This document shows, piece after piece, positions 8,533-15,945 of a stretch of DNA of 25,053 nt. The stretch is from a virus: positions 1 to 25,053 of the IMG/VR virus record IMGVR_UViG_3300025411_000079; one strand, written 5' to 3'. How positions within the stretch are numbered: position 1 is the first letter of the stretch; every line of letters starts with the position of its first letter. Both the position numbers and the translations under genes were made by a program. The notes under the pieces are model-generated. The model made no database searches, was not told the DNA's origin, and worked only from the letters and a program-made list of their open reading frames with translations.

Positions 8533-8901
8533 TTAGAAAATATTAATGTATAATTTTTCTCTAACCGGCAATATTAAAGTACCTGTTGAATTTAAATTTG
8601 TGTCTCTAAAATATATTGTTATTTTACCTTCATATTTACCCACGCGACGTGTTTGCTCACAATTGAAATTATAAACAATATAATAACTTGTTGTTGTTTG
8701 ATTATATAATTCTGTCTTAGTAGTTATATAACAAGAAGCATCTAATATGAATGGTTCATTTGTAGTTGAATCTGACATTTCGAATCTGATAACAGCATTC
8801 TCTAATTGATCGTTAAATGATGACATATCATTTTTACCATCATCTATAAGTTGTAATTTTAAAATTGGTGTGGTTGAACCTTGTCTGATAAAAAATTCCA
8901 T
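8533..8901 (-). CDS. Baseplate/fibre beta-sandwich protein, BppU N-terminal-like
   Basis: Protein of 122 residues. It has the form IRQGSTTPILKLQLIDDG, then AVIRFEMSDSTTNEPF, YYIVYNFNCEQTRRVGKYEG and ITIYFRD, ending LILPVREKLYINI. This pattern (RxGxTxPx, then a V-x-F-x-M strand, then a G-x-Y-x-G strand) is that of N-terminal domains of BppU-type baseplate upper proteins (DUF2479-like) in many phages, where they attach receptor-binding proteins. The ATG at 8901 follows ATATTTATAA by three bases, directly after a strong terminator. The first 16 codons are duplicated at 10429-10488. Fibre or baseplate role likely, exact position in the virion unknown. Confidence 0.6.
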   Translation of the reverse strand: MEFFIRQGSTTPILKLQLIDDGKNDMSSFNDQLENAVIRFEMSDSTTNEPFILDASCYITTKTELYNQTTTSYYIVYNFNCEQTRRVGKYEGKITIYFRDTNLNSTGTLILPVREKLYINIF

Positions 8902-8913
8902 ATGTTATAAATA
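8854..8913 (-). repeat. Master copy of a 60-bp duplication (start of the BppU-like gene plus its upstream box)
   Basis: This 60-base stretch covers the first 16 codons of the 8533-8901 gene and the TTATAAATA (plus strand) sequence before it. It matches 10429-10488 at 56 of 60 positions by hand alignment, with no gaps. Two mismatches lie in the coding part and two between the ATG and the box. Confidence 0.9.
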
Positions 8914-8914
8914 T
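8905..8914 (-). promoter_or_regulatory. Start-proximal ATATTTATAA box before the BppU-like gene
   Basis: On the minus strand ATATTTATAA ends three bases before the ATG at 8901. It takes up nearly all of the 13 bases between the U-run of the upstream terminator and the start codon. Similar boxes occur at the same distance before several other genes. It could act as a -10-like promoter element or an initiation signal. Inference only. Confidence 0.45.
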
Positions 8915-8942
8915 AAAAAAAAGGAGATTTTTACATCTCCTT
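8915..8942 (-). terminator. Rho-independent terminator after the T-G-S fibre gene
   Basis: On the minus strand AAGGAGAT, a six-base loop and ATCTCCTT form a perfect 8-bp stem followed by a run of T. It begins seven bases after the stop codon of the 8950-9972 gene and ends 13 bases before the next ATG. It is the clearest terminator in the window. Confidence 0.9.
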
Positions 8943-8949
8943 CTGTATT

Positions 8950-9972
8950 TTAATATAATTGAACAATTCCTCGATATGTGAACGTTCCTGTGTCTGTAAC
9001 TTTTAATTGCGCATAACTACCACTGAATGCAACGGTAAATGTCGGATTTGGTGCACCTGCACCTGAAGTTACTTTAGAATCACCACCAATAGTTGAATTA
9101 ATGGAACCACCCCCTTGAGCAACAATATAATTACTATACGCCGTCACCTTATTTGTACTATCTTCAACAGCTGCAAACGCGTAGGTCGCCGCTTGATAAG
9201 ATGATGTCAAAAATTGATGAATCACATAATTATTTGGATTTGTAATTGATGTTGCTAAAATATTTGTTTGTGCGGTTGAATCCATAATCAAGGAACCGCT
9301 ATTGATTGTTAATGAACCTGTGATTAATGCTGAACCAGTAACATTTAAAGAACCTGTTATTGTTTGTCCTGAAATAAACACGTTTGAACCGGTTATCGCA
9401 AATGAACCTGTATCTAAATCTGTTAGTATTTTATGTGTATTAATAAAACCGCTACCTGTAATGTTCAAACTACCTGTCAATTGTGTGTTACCAACTTGAT
9501 TTAATGTACCATCGTGTTTATAAGCTCCGCTAATATAAGAAAACGAACCTGTCTGAGCCAAAAATGATGCTGAACCAACTAATTGCATATTACCTGCAGA
9601 AACCAATAACGCACCACTCACATTTGATAATGTAGTGTTCGGTTGACCAGGGATACCCGCGATATTGATAGACCCCGACGATACAAATATATCTGCAAAT
9701 GGTCTATCTAACGTACCAAGAGTGGCACCTCTTGCTGTATTAGGTACAATATTACCACCAAGGGTAGTTGTACCTGAAATAACAAGATTACCATCTATTT
9801 CTATATTGTTATTTGTAGTCCAACCCGTGCTTGTTTGATGAAAAATTGAACCTGTAAGGAGATTACCCACACTAATTTGACTTGTAACACCTGAACTTAC
9901 TATAGGTAATACGTCAGTAGATAAAGGGGTTGTTATTGAGGGTAAGGCCGATATTCGTTGATCAGTTGCCAT
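8950..9972 (-). CDS. Phage tail fibre protein with T-G-S repeats
   Basis: Protein of 340 residues. The N-terminus MATDQRISALPSITTPLSTD, followed by VLPIV and ISVGNLL, is a known form of fibre attachment region in phages. Residues about 130-230 carry regularly spaced T-G-S triplets (for example LTGSLNITGSGF near 165 and ITGSLNVTGSALITGSL near 205), about 6-12 residues apart. Such strings usually form a trimeric beta-helix or beta-prism shaft. The last 110 residues have a different, globular composition (SSYQAATYAFAAVEDSTNK, then FTYRGIVQLY) and may be the tip. No intramolecular chaperone or peptidase domain is seen. The start overlaps the upstream stop as TAATG, so it is translated with the 9972-10397 gene, and a terminator follows. 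Confidence 0.8.
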   Translation of the reverse strand: MATDQRISALPSITTPLSTDVLPIVSSGVTSQISVGNLLTGSIFHQTSTGWTTNNNIEIDGNLVISGTTTLGGNIVPNTARGATLGTLDRPFADIFVSSGSINIAGIPGQPNTTLSNVSGALLVSAGNMQLVGSASFLAQTGSFSYISGAYKHDGTLNQVGNTQLTGSLNITGSGFINTHKILTDLDTGSFAITGSNVFISGQTITGSLNVTGSALITGSLTINSGSLIMDSTAQTNILATSITNPNNYVIHQFLTSSYQAATYAFAAVEDSTNKVTAYSNYIVAQGGGSINSTIGGDSKVTSGAGAPNPTFTVAFSGSYAQLKVTDTGTFTYRGIVQLY

Positions 9973-10397
9973 TATATTTTAATTTTATTATTTGATTCTT
10001 GTAATAAATAACTACCATCTTCATTGAGAAGAAAAATAGTAGACCAATTATTCCAAAATCCATTATTTGTTAAGTATGTTGATGCGTCATTTCCCGATGT
10101 AAAGATTTGTCCTGCAGCTTTATTAGCAAAATATAAAAAAGAACTCTCATCAAAATTTTTAGATCTGTAGAAATCCACTGATGCTGTCAAACCAGAAACT
10201 TGTGTAGTTGTAGAGTTATCAGGAACGCTTTTTGCAATTACATAACCCGTTGATTCATCAGGTCCCATCCACCATTTAACTCCACCATAATCCAAATCAT
10301 ATCTTTCATTTGAATTGGAAATTGCTAAGTGTCCAACTTCCTCTGTATCAGGTATTGTTGAACCAGTGTTATAAGCGAAAAGCCTTGTTGTAGCCAT
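9972..10397 (-). CDS. Fibre-associated structural protein (141 aa)
   Basis: Not a named family that I can prove. It has MATTRLFAYNTGSTIPDTEE, then GHLAIS, GGVKWWMGPDESTGYVIA and a Tyr/Asn/Trp-rich second half. The module with W-W-x-GPDE-x-x-GYVIA resembles short modules in fibre and baseplate proteins of Bacteroidota phages. Its stop overlaps the start of the fibre gene (TAATG), so it may be a fibre subunit, adaptor or chaperone. Two tandem GATATTTAT(A/G)A boxes precede its ATG at 10397. The surface-exposed aromatic residues would suit receptor contact, which is inference. Confidence 0.6.
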   Translation of the reverse strand: MATTRLFAYNTGSTIPDTEEVGHLAISNSNERYDLDYGGVKWWMGPDESTGYVIAKSVPDNSTTTQVSGLTASVDFYRSKNFDESSFLYFANKAAGQIFTSGNDASTYLTNNGFWNNWSTIFLLNEDGSYLLQESNNKIKI

Positions 10398-10400
10398 ATA

Positions 10401-10427
10401 TCATAAATATCTTCATTTATAAATATC
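10401..10427 (-). promoter_or_regulatory. Tandem GATATTTAT(A/G)A boxes before the fibre operon
   Basis: On the minus strand GATATTTATAA (10427-10417) and GATATTTATGA (10411-10401) lie 16 bases apart. The second ends three bases before the ATG at 10397. The first also encodes the last codons of the 19-aa remnant ORF. Likely a phage promoter or initiation signal for the 9972-10397 and 8950-9972 pair. Confidence 0.45.
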
Positions 10428-10476
10428 TTAATTTTAAAATTGGTGTGGTTGAACCTTGTCTAATGAAAAATTCCAT
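10417..10476 (-). pseudogene. 19-aa truncated duplicate of the BppU-like gene's start
   Basis: An ATG at 10476 opens MEFFIRQGSTTPILKL, identical over 16 residues to the start of the 8533-8901 protein. It then reads RYL and stops at TAA (10419-10417). It has its own CTATTTATAA box three bases upstream. The two differing coding bases are synonymous. It is either the stub of a duplicated gene whose body was deleted, or a retained leader peptide. The identical peptide despite base changes hints at recent origin or selection. Confidence 0.75.
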
Positions 10477-10488
10477 AATTTATAAATA
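10429..10488 (-). repeat. Second copy of the 60-bp duplication
   Basis: Matches 8854-8913 at 56 of 60 positions. It lies in the 99-base gap between the 1376-aa protein gene and the fibre operon. The match ends at codon 16 of the ORF on one side and just past the TATAAATA (plus strand) box on the other. Confidence 0.9.
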
Positions 10489-10496
10489 GTTTTATT

Positions 10497-13400
10497 TTAA
10501 CAAGGTGTATTATTAATTGTTATTGTTATTGGTCCGCTACAAGTTCCGTATATATCTATTCTACTTGTTTGACTTCCACCGCCACCTGTGGTACAATATG
10601 TGTTACCAAGTGAATCCGTAACATGTACATAAACACCTGTATTAAATGGATATGTAAAATAAATGTAGAAAGGTTCTGTCGAATTATTACTAAAATAATA
10701 ACTATATCTTCCCGAACCTCCATTTACAATACCTGAATATGTATTTCCACTCACATGTGTTGTGATATTTTGTCCAAGATAACTCATTCCTTGTATAACT
10801 TGTGAAGTGTTATTTATTATATCAAAATTAATTGTATAACAAACGAATGTAGGAGTTGGTGTTGGTGTCGGCATTGTTTGTGTTGGCGTTGGTGTCACAC
10901 TATGTGTTGGTGTGTTTGTCACACTTACAGTTGGTGTAGCAGTCATTGTTGAGCTAGGTGTATGTGTTGGTGTATTTGATAATGTAATACTTGGTGTTGG
11001 TGTATTAGTATGAGTAGGTGTAACAGTTACTGTAGGTGTTGTAGTTGGTGTAATAACTACCGCACTTGAACTTGGCGTTGGAGTACTTGTAACACTTACT
11101 GTAGGTGTAAAACTATGAGTAGGGGTTATGCTTATAGTTGGTGTAGGAGTTGATGTCACCGCTATAGTTGTTGGGGTCGGAGTTGGTTCACCACCCTTAT
11201 CATATACGGAAATAACAATAACATCATTTGCATTAAGAGATAAACCAGTTAGAGATAATGTATCTTGATTCAAAGATATTTCAGAAATTGTTACGATATT
11301 ATTTTTTGTTACAATAACGTCAAATAAATTACCGCTACTATTATCGAATAAAATATTTATCACATCACTACCAGTACCTGTTACGGAAGGGTGTGAATAT
11401 AAACCACCATAGTTATTAGCATTAAGAGGGAATGCATTGAAATCTAATACTTGAGTAGCGCCACTAATCGTTAATCCGGTTACTACTATACCACTTGCAT
11501 TTGTATCATTATGAATAAGTATTGTAGGATTTGGTGGATAAACAAAATATCCATTATATGTTAAAGTATTAAATTCAAATTTACCCATTTCTTGGAATGG
11601 AACACAATTTTGAGTAAATAAATTCATTGTAGTTCCTGTTGATTCCACAAAAAATGTGTCTGTGGCACTTGTATTAATAAAAGTATAACCATCAGCTTCA
11701 GGTGTACCTCCTTTCCACAACGTTGCCTTCAAAAAAACAGGATTAACACCTACTTGACTATAAAAAGTTGAAGTAAAAGTTATTTCTATATTATGAGAAC
11801 TAGGATTTTGAATTTTGAACTGATTCAAATCAAATAAAACCGCTTCTGCGCCTGTACCGTGATTATCACCACCATAAATCAAATAAGGCGTTCCTGTATA
11901 TGGGTAAGTATCCATACTTGGACCTGCGCAAGTACCCACGTAATCATAATAATTACCGCCTGTTACTTGAACAGCATTGGAGTCCCCACTATTACTTAAC
12001 ATTATAGATGGGTTGGAAATATATGTTATTGTATCAGTGTCTAAACCGTCAGTAAAAAAATATTCAACGACCATATAATCAAAATCGAACGTAAAACCTG
12101 ACGAAGGAATTGAACCAAAACCTGTTGGTGTTGGTGTAGTTGTAGGTGTTGGTGTCATCCCTAAAGTTGCAGTTGGCGTTGGTGTCGCTGATACACCTAA
12201 TGTTGAAGTAGGTGTAGGTGTATGACTAATTGTTGGGGTTGGAGTATTTGTGTGTGTTGACGTAACTGTTATAGTAGGCGTCGGTGTAACGGTACTTGAA
12301 ACACTTACTGTAGGTGTTATAGTGTTTGTAGGCGTTGCAGTCGGCGTTAAACCTTGAGTTACCGACGGCGTAGGTGTAATTGTAGATGTAGGTGTATTAG
12401 TAGGTGTACTCGTTGGAGTCGCTGTTGGTGTTTCAGTTGGTAAAGGAGTATAAGTAAAACTTACAAAAACAGGTAATCCTGTTCTGAAATTACTTACACT
12501 ACCACTTGTTAAATTTAAATCAGGAGCATAAAATGTAACATAGGTAACTCCCGATTCAGAAACTATGTCTACTCCTGATGGATCACCACTATATGTAACA
12601 CTTATACTATCTTGACAAAATGTAACAAAATATATAGTATTTTCTAAGTTATTGAAATATGTTTCTTGATTAGTTCCATAAGCATCAATCATTCCAAATA
12701 AACAAGTATCAAATGAATTTGGATCATAAGTGACATCACCTGAAATATCAAGAAAAACTATTGAATTATTTGTATCTGATGGTTGAGTAATAGGTGTTGA
12801 TAATAAATTATATCTTATTCCTGTACAAGAACCAACTACATTTGTTGTAGTAGGTGTTGGAGTTGCTGTAGGCGTTAAACCTGGTGTAACCGTATGAGTA
12901 GGAGTTATACTTGGAGTAATCGTCACAGTTGGTGTTGGAGTTGGAGTTAATGTCGATGTTGCCGTAGGTGTTAATCCCGGAGTTACTGTCACAGTTGGTG
13001 TAACAGTAGGTGTAGGTGTATTAGTCGGAGTTGCTGATATGTCGATAGAACGTAAAAGATTAAAATCCTCAACGCAAGGTCCACCACATCCATATATATT
13101 AAAATTTGGCATTATCTCTGTAATATATTTATGATAAATATGAACATAATCTAAAGGTTGTTCATAATATTGTATTTGTTTTATGTTGAAACAACAAGTT
13201 CCTTCGTGAACTCCTCCCATTAAACTTGGACCACCTCCCCAAGATTGAACAAATGGTTGATATCCTCTTGTAGAAGGCACAATTTCAATCCAATTTTGTT
13301 TTTTGTAGATTGGGTTTCCATTTAAATAAATTTTTAATTCACCCATTCTATCTTGTAAACCATTCCACCACTTTAAATCTAAATTTTCTATTAATTCATA

Positions 13401-14627
13401 TTTTTCAGTTTGTCCTGAAATAATTGCGTTAGGATCGTTGATTAAAGTTTTACCTGAAATCATATCGTTCCAACCCCCTCTGTTATTTACATCACAATAA
13501 TCATAATGATTATATCTATTGAAAACAATCGAAATGTTGAAATCAGTAGTTAAACCTGAAGAACAAATTGTTGGTGTTTCATCTGTATCCACATAATAAT
13601 CATAAGAATAACCATTTGTTGTATCACAATCACCAGAATATCTTACTGATACCCATCTTATTTTTCCTTCGGGTGTAAATTGAAATGAAAGATTATTGTC
13701 TGCATATTTTGATATGTCATCTTCACCTCTTACACCAAAATAATAAAATGTTCGTCCTTGAGACCAATCTAAACCCATTCTATTAAAAACAAAATCTAAT
13801 GTCCACCCACTTTGTGTTCTTCTTTCTAAAATAGGGTCACAAAAATCATCACCTGAACCTGTATTAAACTCATAAGCCCAAGGTTTAACATTTAAAGCGT
13901 CAGGTTGAGGACAACAAGCTCCTGAATAATATGTGGTCGCTGTGAATGGTTCGATTGGGAAATCGGGAGTAGAACCTGTTAATGTCCATCCAGATACAAC
14001 AGCAAATGAACTTTCACCATAAAACCATTTAGACTGAGGATAATTAACATTACCTGTGAAATATTGTGAATCTGTCCAAGGAGTTTTATTTGATTCCGCA
14101 AAAAATGGTGGGTTAATAAATTGACTTATCCCTAAAGGACAAGCAAATATCGAAGGAGTAAAACCTGAAATAATTTCAGATTCAGTAAAACCTGATAACA
14201 ATGGATCAATAAAAAGGGAATCATTGTAATTTGAAATAATAAAATAATGAACTTCTCCTGTTATACCTATAAAAGTAAAAGTATCATTATTTAAAATAGT
14301 GTTTTCATATGATAAACCCCCAAAAGTATCGAAATAATTAATCCAATTAGCATAGTCAATTGTAAAAGATAAACCCGAATAGATATAACTTGAATCGTAC
14401 GTGCGGTAATCAAATTCATTTATTGAAATAGTATTTATATTACAACTATATCCTAACATACTTTCATTAATTTTTAATGATGAATATGTAATAGGAGTAT
14501 TAAAATTGATAACCTCAGTATCATAATCACCTTGAACTGGTGATAATTGATAATCGAATAATTCTGAATAATCTACCCTAATATCTAGTTTAGACCCATA
14601 ATAATTTAAAATATTTTGACTCGCCAT
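10497..14627 (-). CDS. Giant multidomain fibre/adhesin with LamG-like domain and three mucin-like Thr/Pro linkers
   Basis: Protein of 1376 residues. Layout: an N-terminal region (1 to about 240) rich in Tyr and Asn; a concanavalin/LamG-like segment (about 250-525) with WTLDFVFNRMGLDW, FYYFGVRGE and GELKIYLNGNPIYKKQNW; linker 1 (about 532-595); a small domain (about 598-725) with CTGIRYNLL; linker 2 (about 726-836); a larger domain (about 840-1145); linker 3 (about 1147-1258); and a C-terminal domain (1260-1376) with four Cys. The linkers are almost only Thr, Pro, Ser and Val in T-P-T, T-V-T and PGLTPTAT units. Such chains are extended and are often O-glycosylated in secreted proteins. No signal peptide is seen, as expected for a virion protein. 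Likely a long flexible receptor-binding fibre. The LamG assignment is by pattern. The ATG at 14627 follows a GATATTTATAA box by four bases. Confidence 0.8.
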   Translation of the reverse strand: MASQNILNYYGSKLDIRVDYSELFDYQLSPVQGDYDTEVINFNTPITYSSLKINESMLGYSCNINTISINEFDYRTYDSSYIYSGLSFTIDYANWINYFDTFGGLSYENTILNNDTFTFIGITGEVHYFIISNYNDSLFIDPLLSGFTESEIISGFTPSIFACPLGISQFINPPFFAESNKTPWTDSQYFTGNVNYPQSKWFYGESSFAVVSGWTLTGSTPDFPIEPFTATTYYSGACCPQPDALNVKPWAYEFNTGSGDDFCDPILERRTQSGWTLDFVFNRMGLDWSQGRTFYYFGVRGEDDISKYADNNLSFQFTPEGKIRWVSVRYSGDCDTTNGYSYDYYVDTDETPTICSSGLTTDFNISIVFNRYNHYDYCDVNNRGGWNDMISGKTLINDPNAIISGQTEKYELIENLDLKWWNGLQDRMGELKIYLNGNPIYKKQNWIEIVPSTRGYQPFVQSWGGGPSLMGGVHEGTCCFNIKQIQYYEQPLDYVHIYHKYITEIMPNFNIYGCGGPCVEDFNLLRSIDISATPTNTPTPTVTPTVTVTPGLTPTATSTLTPTPTPTVTITPSITPTHTVTPGLTPTATPTPTTTNVVGSCTGIRYNLLSTPITQPSDTNNSIVFLDISGDVTYDPNSFDTCLFGMIDAYGTNQETYFNNLENTIYFVTFCQDSISVTYSGDPSGVDIVSESGVTYVTFYAPDLNLTSGSVSNFRTGLPVFVSFTYTPLPTETPTATPTSTPTNTPTSTITPTPSVTQGLTPTATPTNTITPTVSVSSTVTPTPTITVTSTHTNTPTPTISHTPTPTSTLGVSATPTPTATLGMTPTPTTTPTPTGFGSIPSSGFTFDFDYMVVEYFFTDGLDTDTITYISNPSIMLSNSGDSNAVQVTGGNYYDYVGTCAGPSMDTYPYTGTPYLIYGGDNHGTGAEAVLFDLNQFKIQNPSSHNIEITFTSTFYSQVGVNPVFLKATLWKGGTPEADGYTFINTSATDTFFVESTGTTMNLFTQNCVPFQEMGKFEFNTLTYNGYFVYPPNPTILIHNDTNASGIVVTGLTISGATQVLDFNAFPLNANNYGGLYSHPSVTGTGSDVINILFDNSSGNLFDVIVTKNNIVTISEISLNQDTLSLTGLSLNANDVIVISVYDKGGEPTPTPTTIAVTSTPTPTISITPTHSFTPTVSVTSTPTPSSSAVVITPTTTPTVTVTPTHTNTPTPSITLSNTPTHTPSSTMTATPTVSVTNTPTHSVTPTPTQTMPTPTPTPTFVCYTINFDIINNTSQVIQGMSYLGQNITTHVSGNTYSGIVNGGSGRYSYYFSNNSTEPFYIYFTYPFNTGVYVHVTDSLGNTYCTTGGGGSQTSRIDIYGTCSGPITITINNTPC
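10855..11188 (-). repeat. Thr/Pro-rich coding repeat, linker 3
   Basis: About 330 bases of degenerate GTTGGTGT-type repeats (plus-strand reading) encode roughly 112 residues of TPTPT-like sequence with a longer SSSAVVITP break. Codon choice for Thr and Pro varies from unit to unit, so this is not a freshly expanded perfect repeat. Confidence 0.9.
12122..12451 (-). repeat. Thr/Pro-rich coding repeat, linker 2
   Basis: About 330 bases encode around 110 residues of T-P, T-V and S-V units, with QGLTPTATPTNTITPT and LGVSATPTPTATLGMTPTPT blocks. The GLTPTATPT block also occurs in linker 1, which points to exchange or a shared origin of the linkers. Confidence 0.9.
12846..13035 (-). repeat. Thr/Pro-rich coding repeat, linker 1
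   Basis: About 190 bases encode roughly 63 residues, with the block TVTPGLTPTAT occurring twice about 34 residues apart. The repeat is internal to the gene and in frame throughout. Confidence 0.9.
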
Positions 14628-14631
14628 GTTA

Positions 14632-14666
14632 TTATAAATATCTTTAGTATTTTTTGATATTTATAA
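14632..14666. promoter_or_regulatory. Divergent control region: perfect 11-bp inverted TTATAAATATC pair
   Basis: TTATAAATATC at 14632-14642 and its exact reverse complement GATATTTATAA at 14656-14666 are separated by 13 bases. They sit between the divergent ATGs at 14627 (minus) and 14681 (plus). Read toward each gene, the nearest copy is GATATTTATAA, 4 bases before the left ATG and 14 before the right. Read the other way, each copy contains TATAAATA, the T4 late promoter core, 30 and 40 bases before the opposite gene. Either reading makes it a two-way promoter. It could also be an operator. Confidence 0.6.
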
Positions 14667-14680
14667 AAAAGCATATTTAG

Positions 14681-15454
14681 ATGAATAATTTTATAAAACA
14701 GGTAATCGAAGAGAAATTTGCTTCAAAAGCACAACAAAGATATTTCTACGCACAAGCAGGAAAAGGTGGTAAAAAGGGGAAAAAATGGTCTAAGTGGGCG
14801 AAAGAATTCTCAGATAAAACAGACTATGAAAAAATTCCTGAAAAAGTTGAAAACGAGGAAGAAGAAGTTGATGAAATTGTGGATAGCAAGGGTAATATAG
14901 CAAGAAGTAAAAAACCAACTGATTTAGCAACAAAAGGTATTTCAGATACAAAAACAAGTGATGAAGTTGCTCAAACAGCATATGGTCAAATGGGTATTCA
15001 CGGTATTGGTGGTACACACACATCATTGAGATATTGGGCGGAAGGTAAACAACCTAAAGGAGATATGGTCGAAGTTGAGTTAGATAATAATTTGGGAGCT
15101 GAAGAGACTATTTTGAAAAACAAGACATATGAGGAAGCTAAAAGATATTTTATAAAAGAATTAGGTTTGGATGAAATAGAGACTGAAAAAAGATTAAAAG
15201 AAATGGGTTATGATCCTAAATTACCTGATGATATGGTTAATTTAGTTGAAAATCCAATGAAATTTATGGAAGAATATATTGAGAACAAACTTAAGAAAAA
15301 ACAAGAAGATGAAAATGATGTTCTTTCCAAACAAAAAGGTAAAGAATTAGACAAAATAATAGTTAGACAAATTGAAGCTTTAAAACATAGTATGGATAGT
15401 CATAATATTTCTATAAATGATTTATTAGATTATCTAAAAAAAGAAGATGAATAA
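14681..15454 (+). CDS. Uncharacterised, possibly packaged or prohead-associated protein (257 aa)
   Basis: Not a recognised enzyme. The N-terminus is a short amphipathic helix (MNNFIKQVIEEKF), then SKAQQRYFYAQAGKGGKKGK, a very basic stretch, then WAKEFSDKTDYEKIPEKVE. The S-K-A-Q-Q-R-(F/Y)-(F/M) motif is seen in many small phage proteins of unknown function. The middle contains GQMGIHGIGGTHTSLRYWAEG, and the last 110 residues are highly charged and helical (for example LKEMGYDPKLPDDMVNLVE, then a Lys-rich coiled stretch). It is the first gene of the rightward block and overlaps the next by 8 bases. A prohead core or internal head protein is plausible, as is a nucleoid-type DNA-binding protein. 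Confidence 0.7.
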   Translation: MNNFIKQVIEEKFASKAQQRYFYAQAGKGGKKGKKWSKWAKEFSDKTDYEKIPEKVENEEEEVDEIVDSKGNIARSKKPTDLATKGISDTKTSDEVAQTAYGQMGIHGIGGTHTSLRYWAEGKQPKGDMVEVELDNNLGAEETILKNKTYEEAKRYFIKELGLDEIETEKRLKEMGYDPKLPDDMVNLVENPMKFMEEYIENKLKKKQEDENDVLSKQKGKELDKIIVRQIEALKHSMDSHNISINDLLDYLKKEDE

Positions 15455-15944
15455 AGATTTAAAAGATAGGATATTTGAAATTCCGCACGATATTTTAAGT
15501 AAAATCAACCATACTATACTTGGATTGAATGGTGAAACTGTTCACGGTATAGAAAGAGCTAAAAAGTTATTAGTTGATAAGAAAGTGAAATATGGCCAAT
15601 TGAAAAGAATTATTCACGATCTACAAAACATAGACAAAGTAAAGGAAAGAAATAAGTATGATTTGATGGGTGGTGAACTTATGGATAATTGGGCAAAACA
15701 ATTTTTAGATGGACAAAGAGATTTTGTTAAAGATAAAAAAGAAGGTAGAAAAAATGCTGATGAAAGGGGTGCGATGACAGGAGAAAGAAAAAATTCATTT
15801 TTAAAAAAACATACCAAAAAACCTGATTTTTTACCTCCATTGAATTTGATAAAAAGTAATTCACACAAAACATCTGTTTCGTCTTTAAAAATGGGTAAAC
15901 TATTTGAAGAAATAAATAAAATAAAAAAATTAATAACATATTAA
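15447..15944 (+). CDS. Uncharacterised basic helical protein (165 aa)
   Basis: Starts inside the end of the previous gene (8-base overlap, ATGAATAA), so it is translationally coupled. It is helical and Lys-rich, with IERAKKLLVDKKVKYGQLK, ELMDNWAKQFLDGQRDF and a basic RKNADERGAMTGERKNSFLK region. The C-terminus LFEEINKIKKLITY resembles the E-x-I-x-x-I-K terminal helices of the proteins at 16440 and 20716. No enzyme motif. Possibly a partner or scaffold for the product of the preceding gene. Confidence 0.65.
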   Translation: MNKDLKDRIFEIPHDILSKINHTILGLNGETVHGIERAKKLLVDKKVKYGQLKRIIHDLQNIDKVKERNKYDLMGGELMDNWAKQFLDGQRDFVKDKKEGRKNADERGAMTGERKNSFLKKHTKKPDFLPPLNLIKSNSHKTSVSSLKMGKLFEEINKIKKLITY

Positions 15945-15945
15945 T

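Noticed and set aside
9302-9499. Plus-strand frame within the fibre gene with EPV repeats
   Set aside because: The repeats are the antisense image of the T-G-S codons of the fibre protein.
10855-13035. GTTGGTGT repeats as a CRISPR array or minisatellite
   Set aside because: They are in frame inside one long gene, have no constant-length spacers and encode Thr/Pro linkers.
10497-14627. Variable-region target of a diversity-generating retroelement in the fibre protein
   Set aside because: No reverse transcriptase and no near-identical template repeat with adenine-biased differences is visible in the window.
14633-14665. TATAAATA copies taken as ordinary T4-type late promoters throughout the window
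   Set aside because: For most genes (8901, 10397, 10476) TATAAATA lies on the strand opposite the gene, so the orientation is wrong. Only the divergent site at 14632-14666 fits both readings. I therefore report the coding-strand form as a separate box.
14718-14900. Second frame inside the 14681 gene as an overlapping small protein
   Set aside because: It is a Lys-rich shadow of A-rich codons with no own ribosome site.
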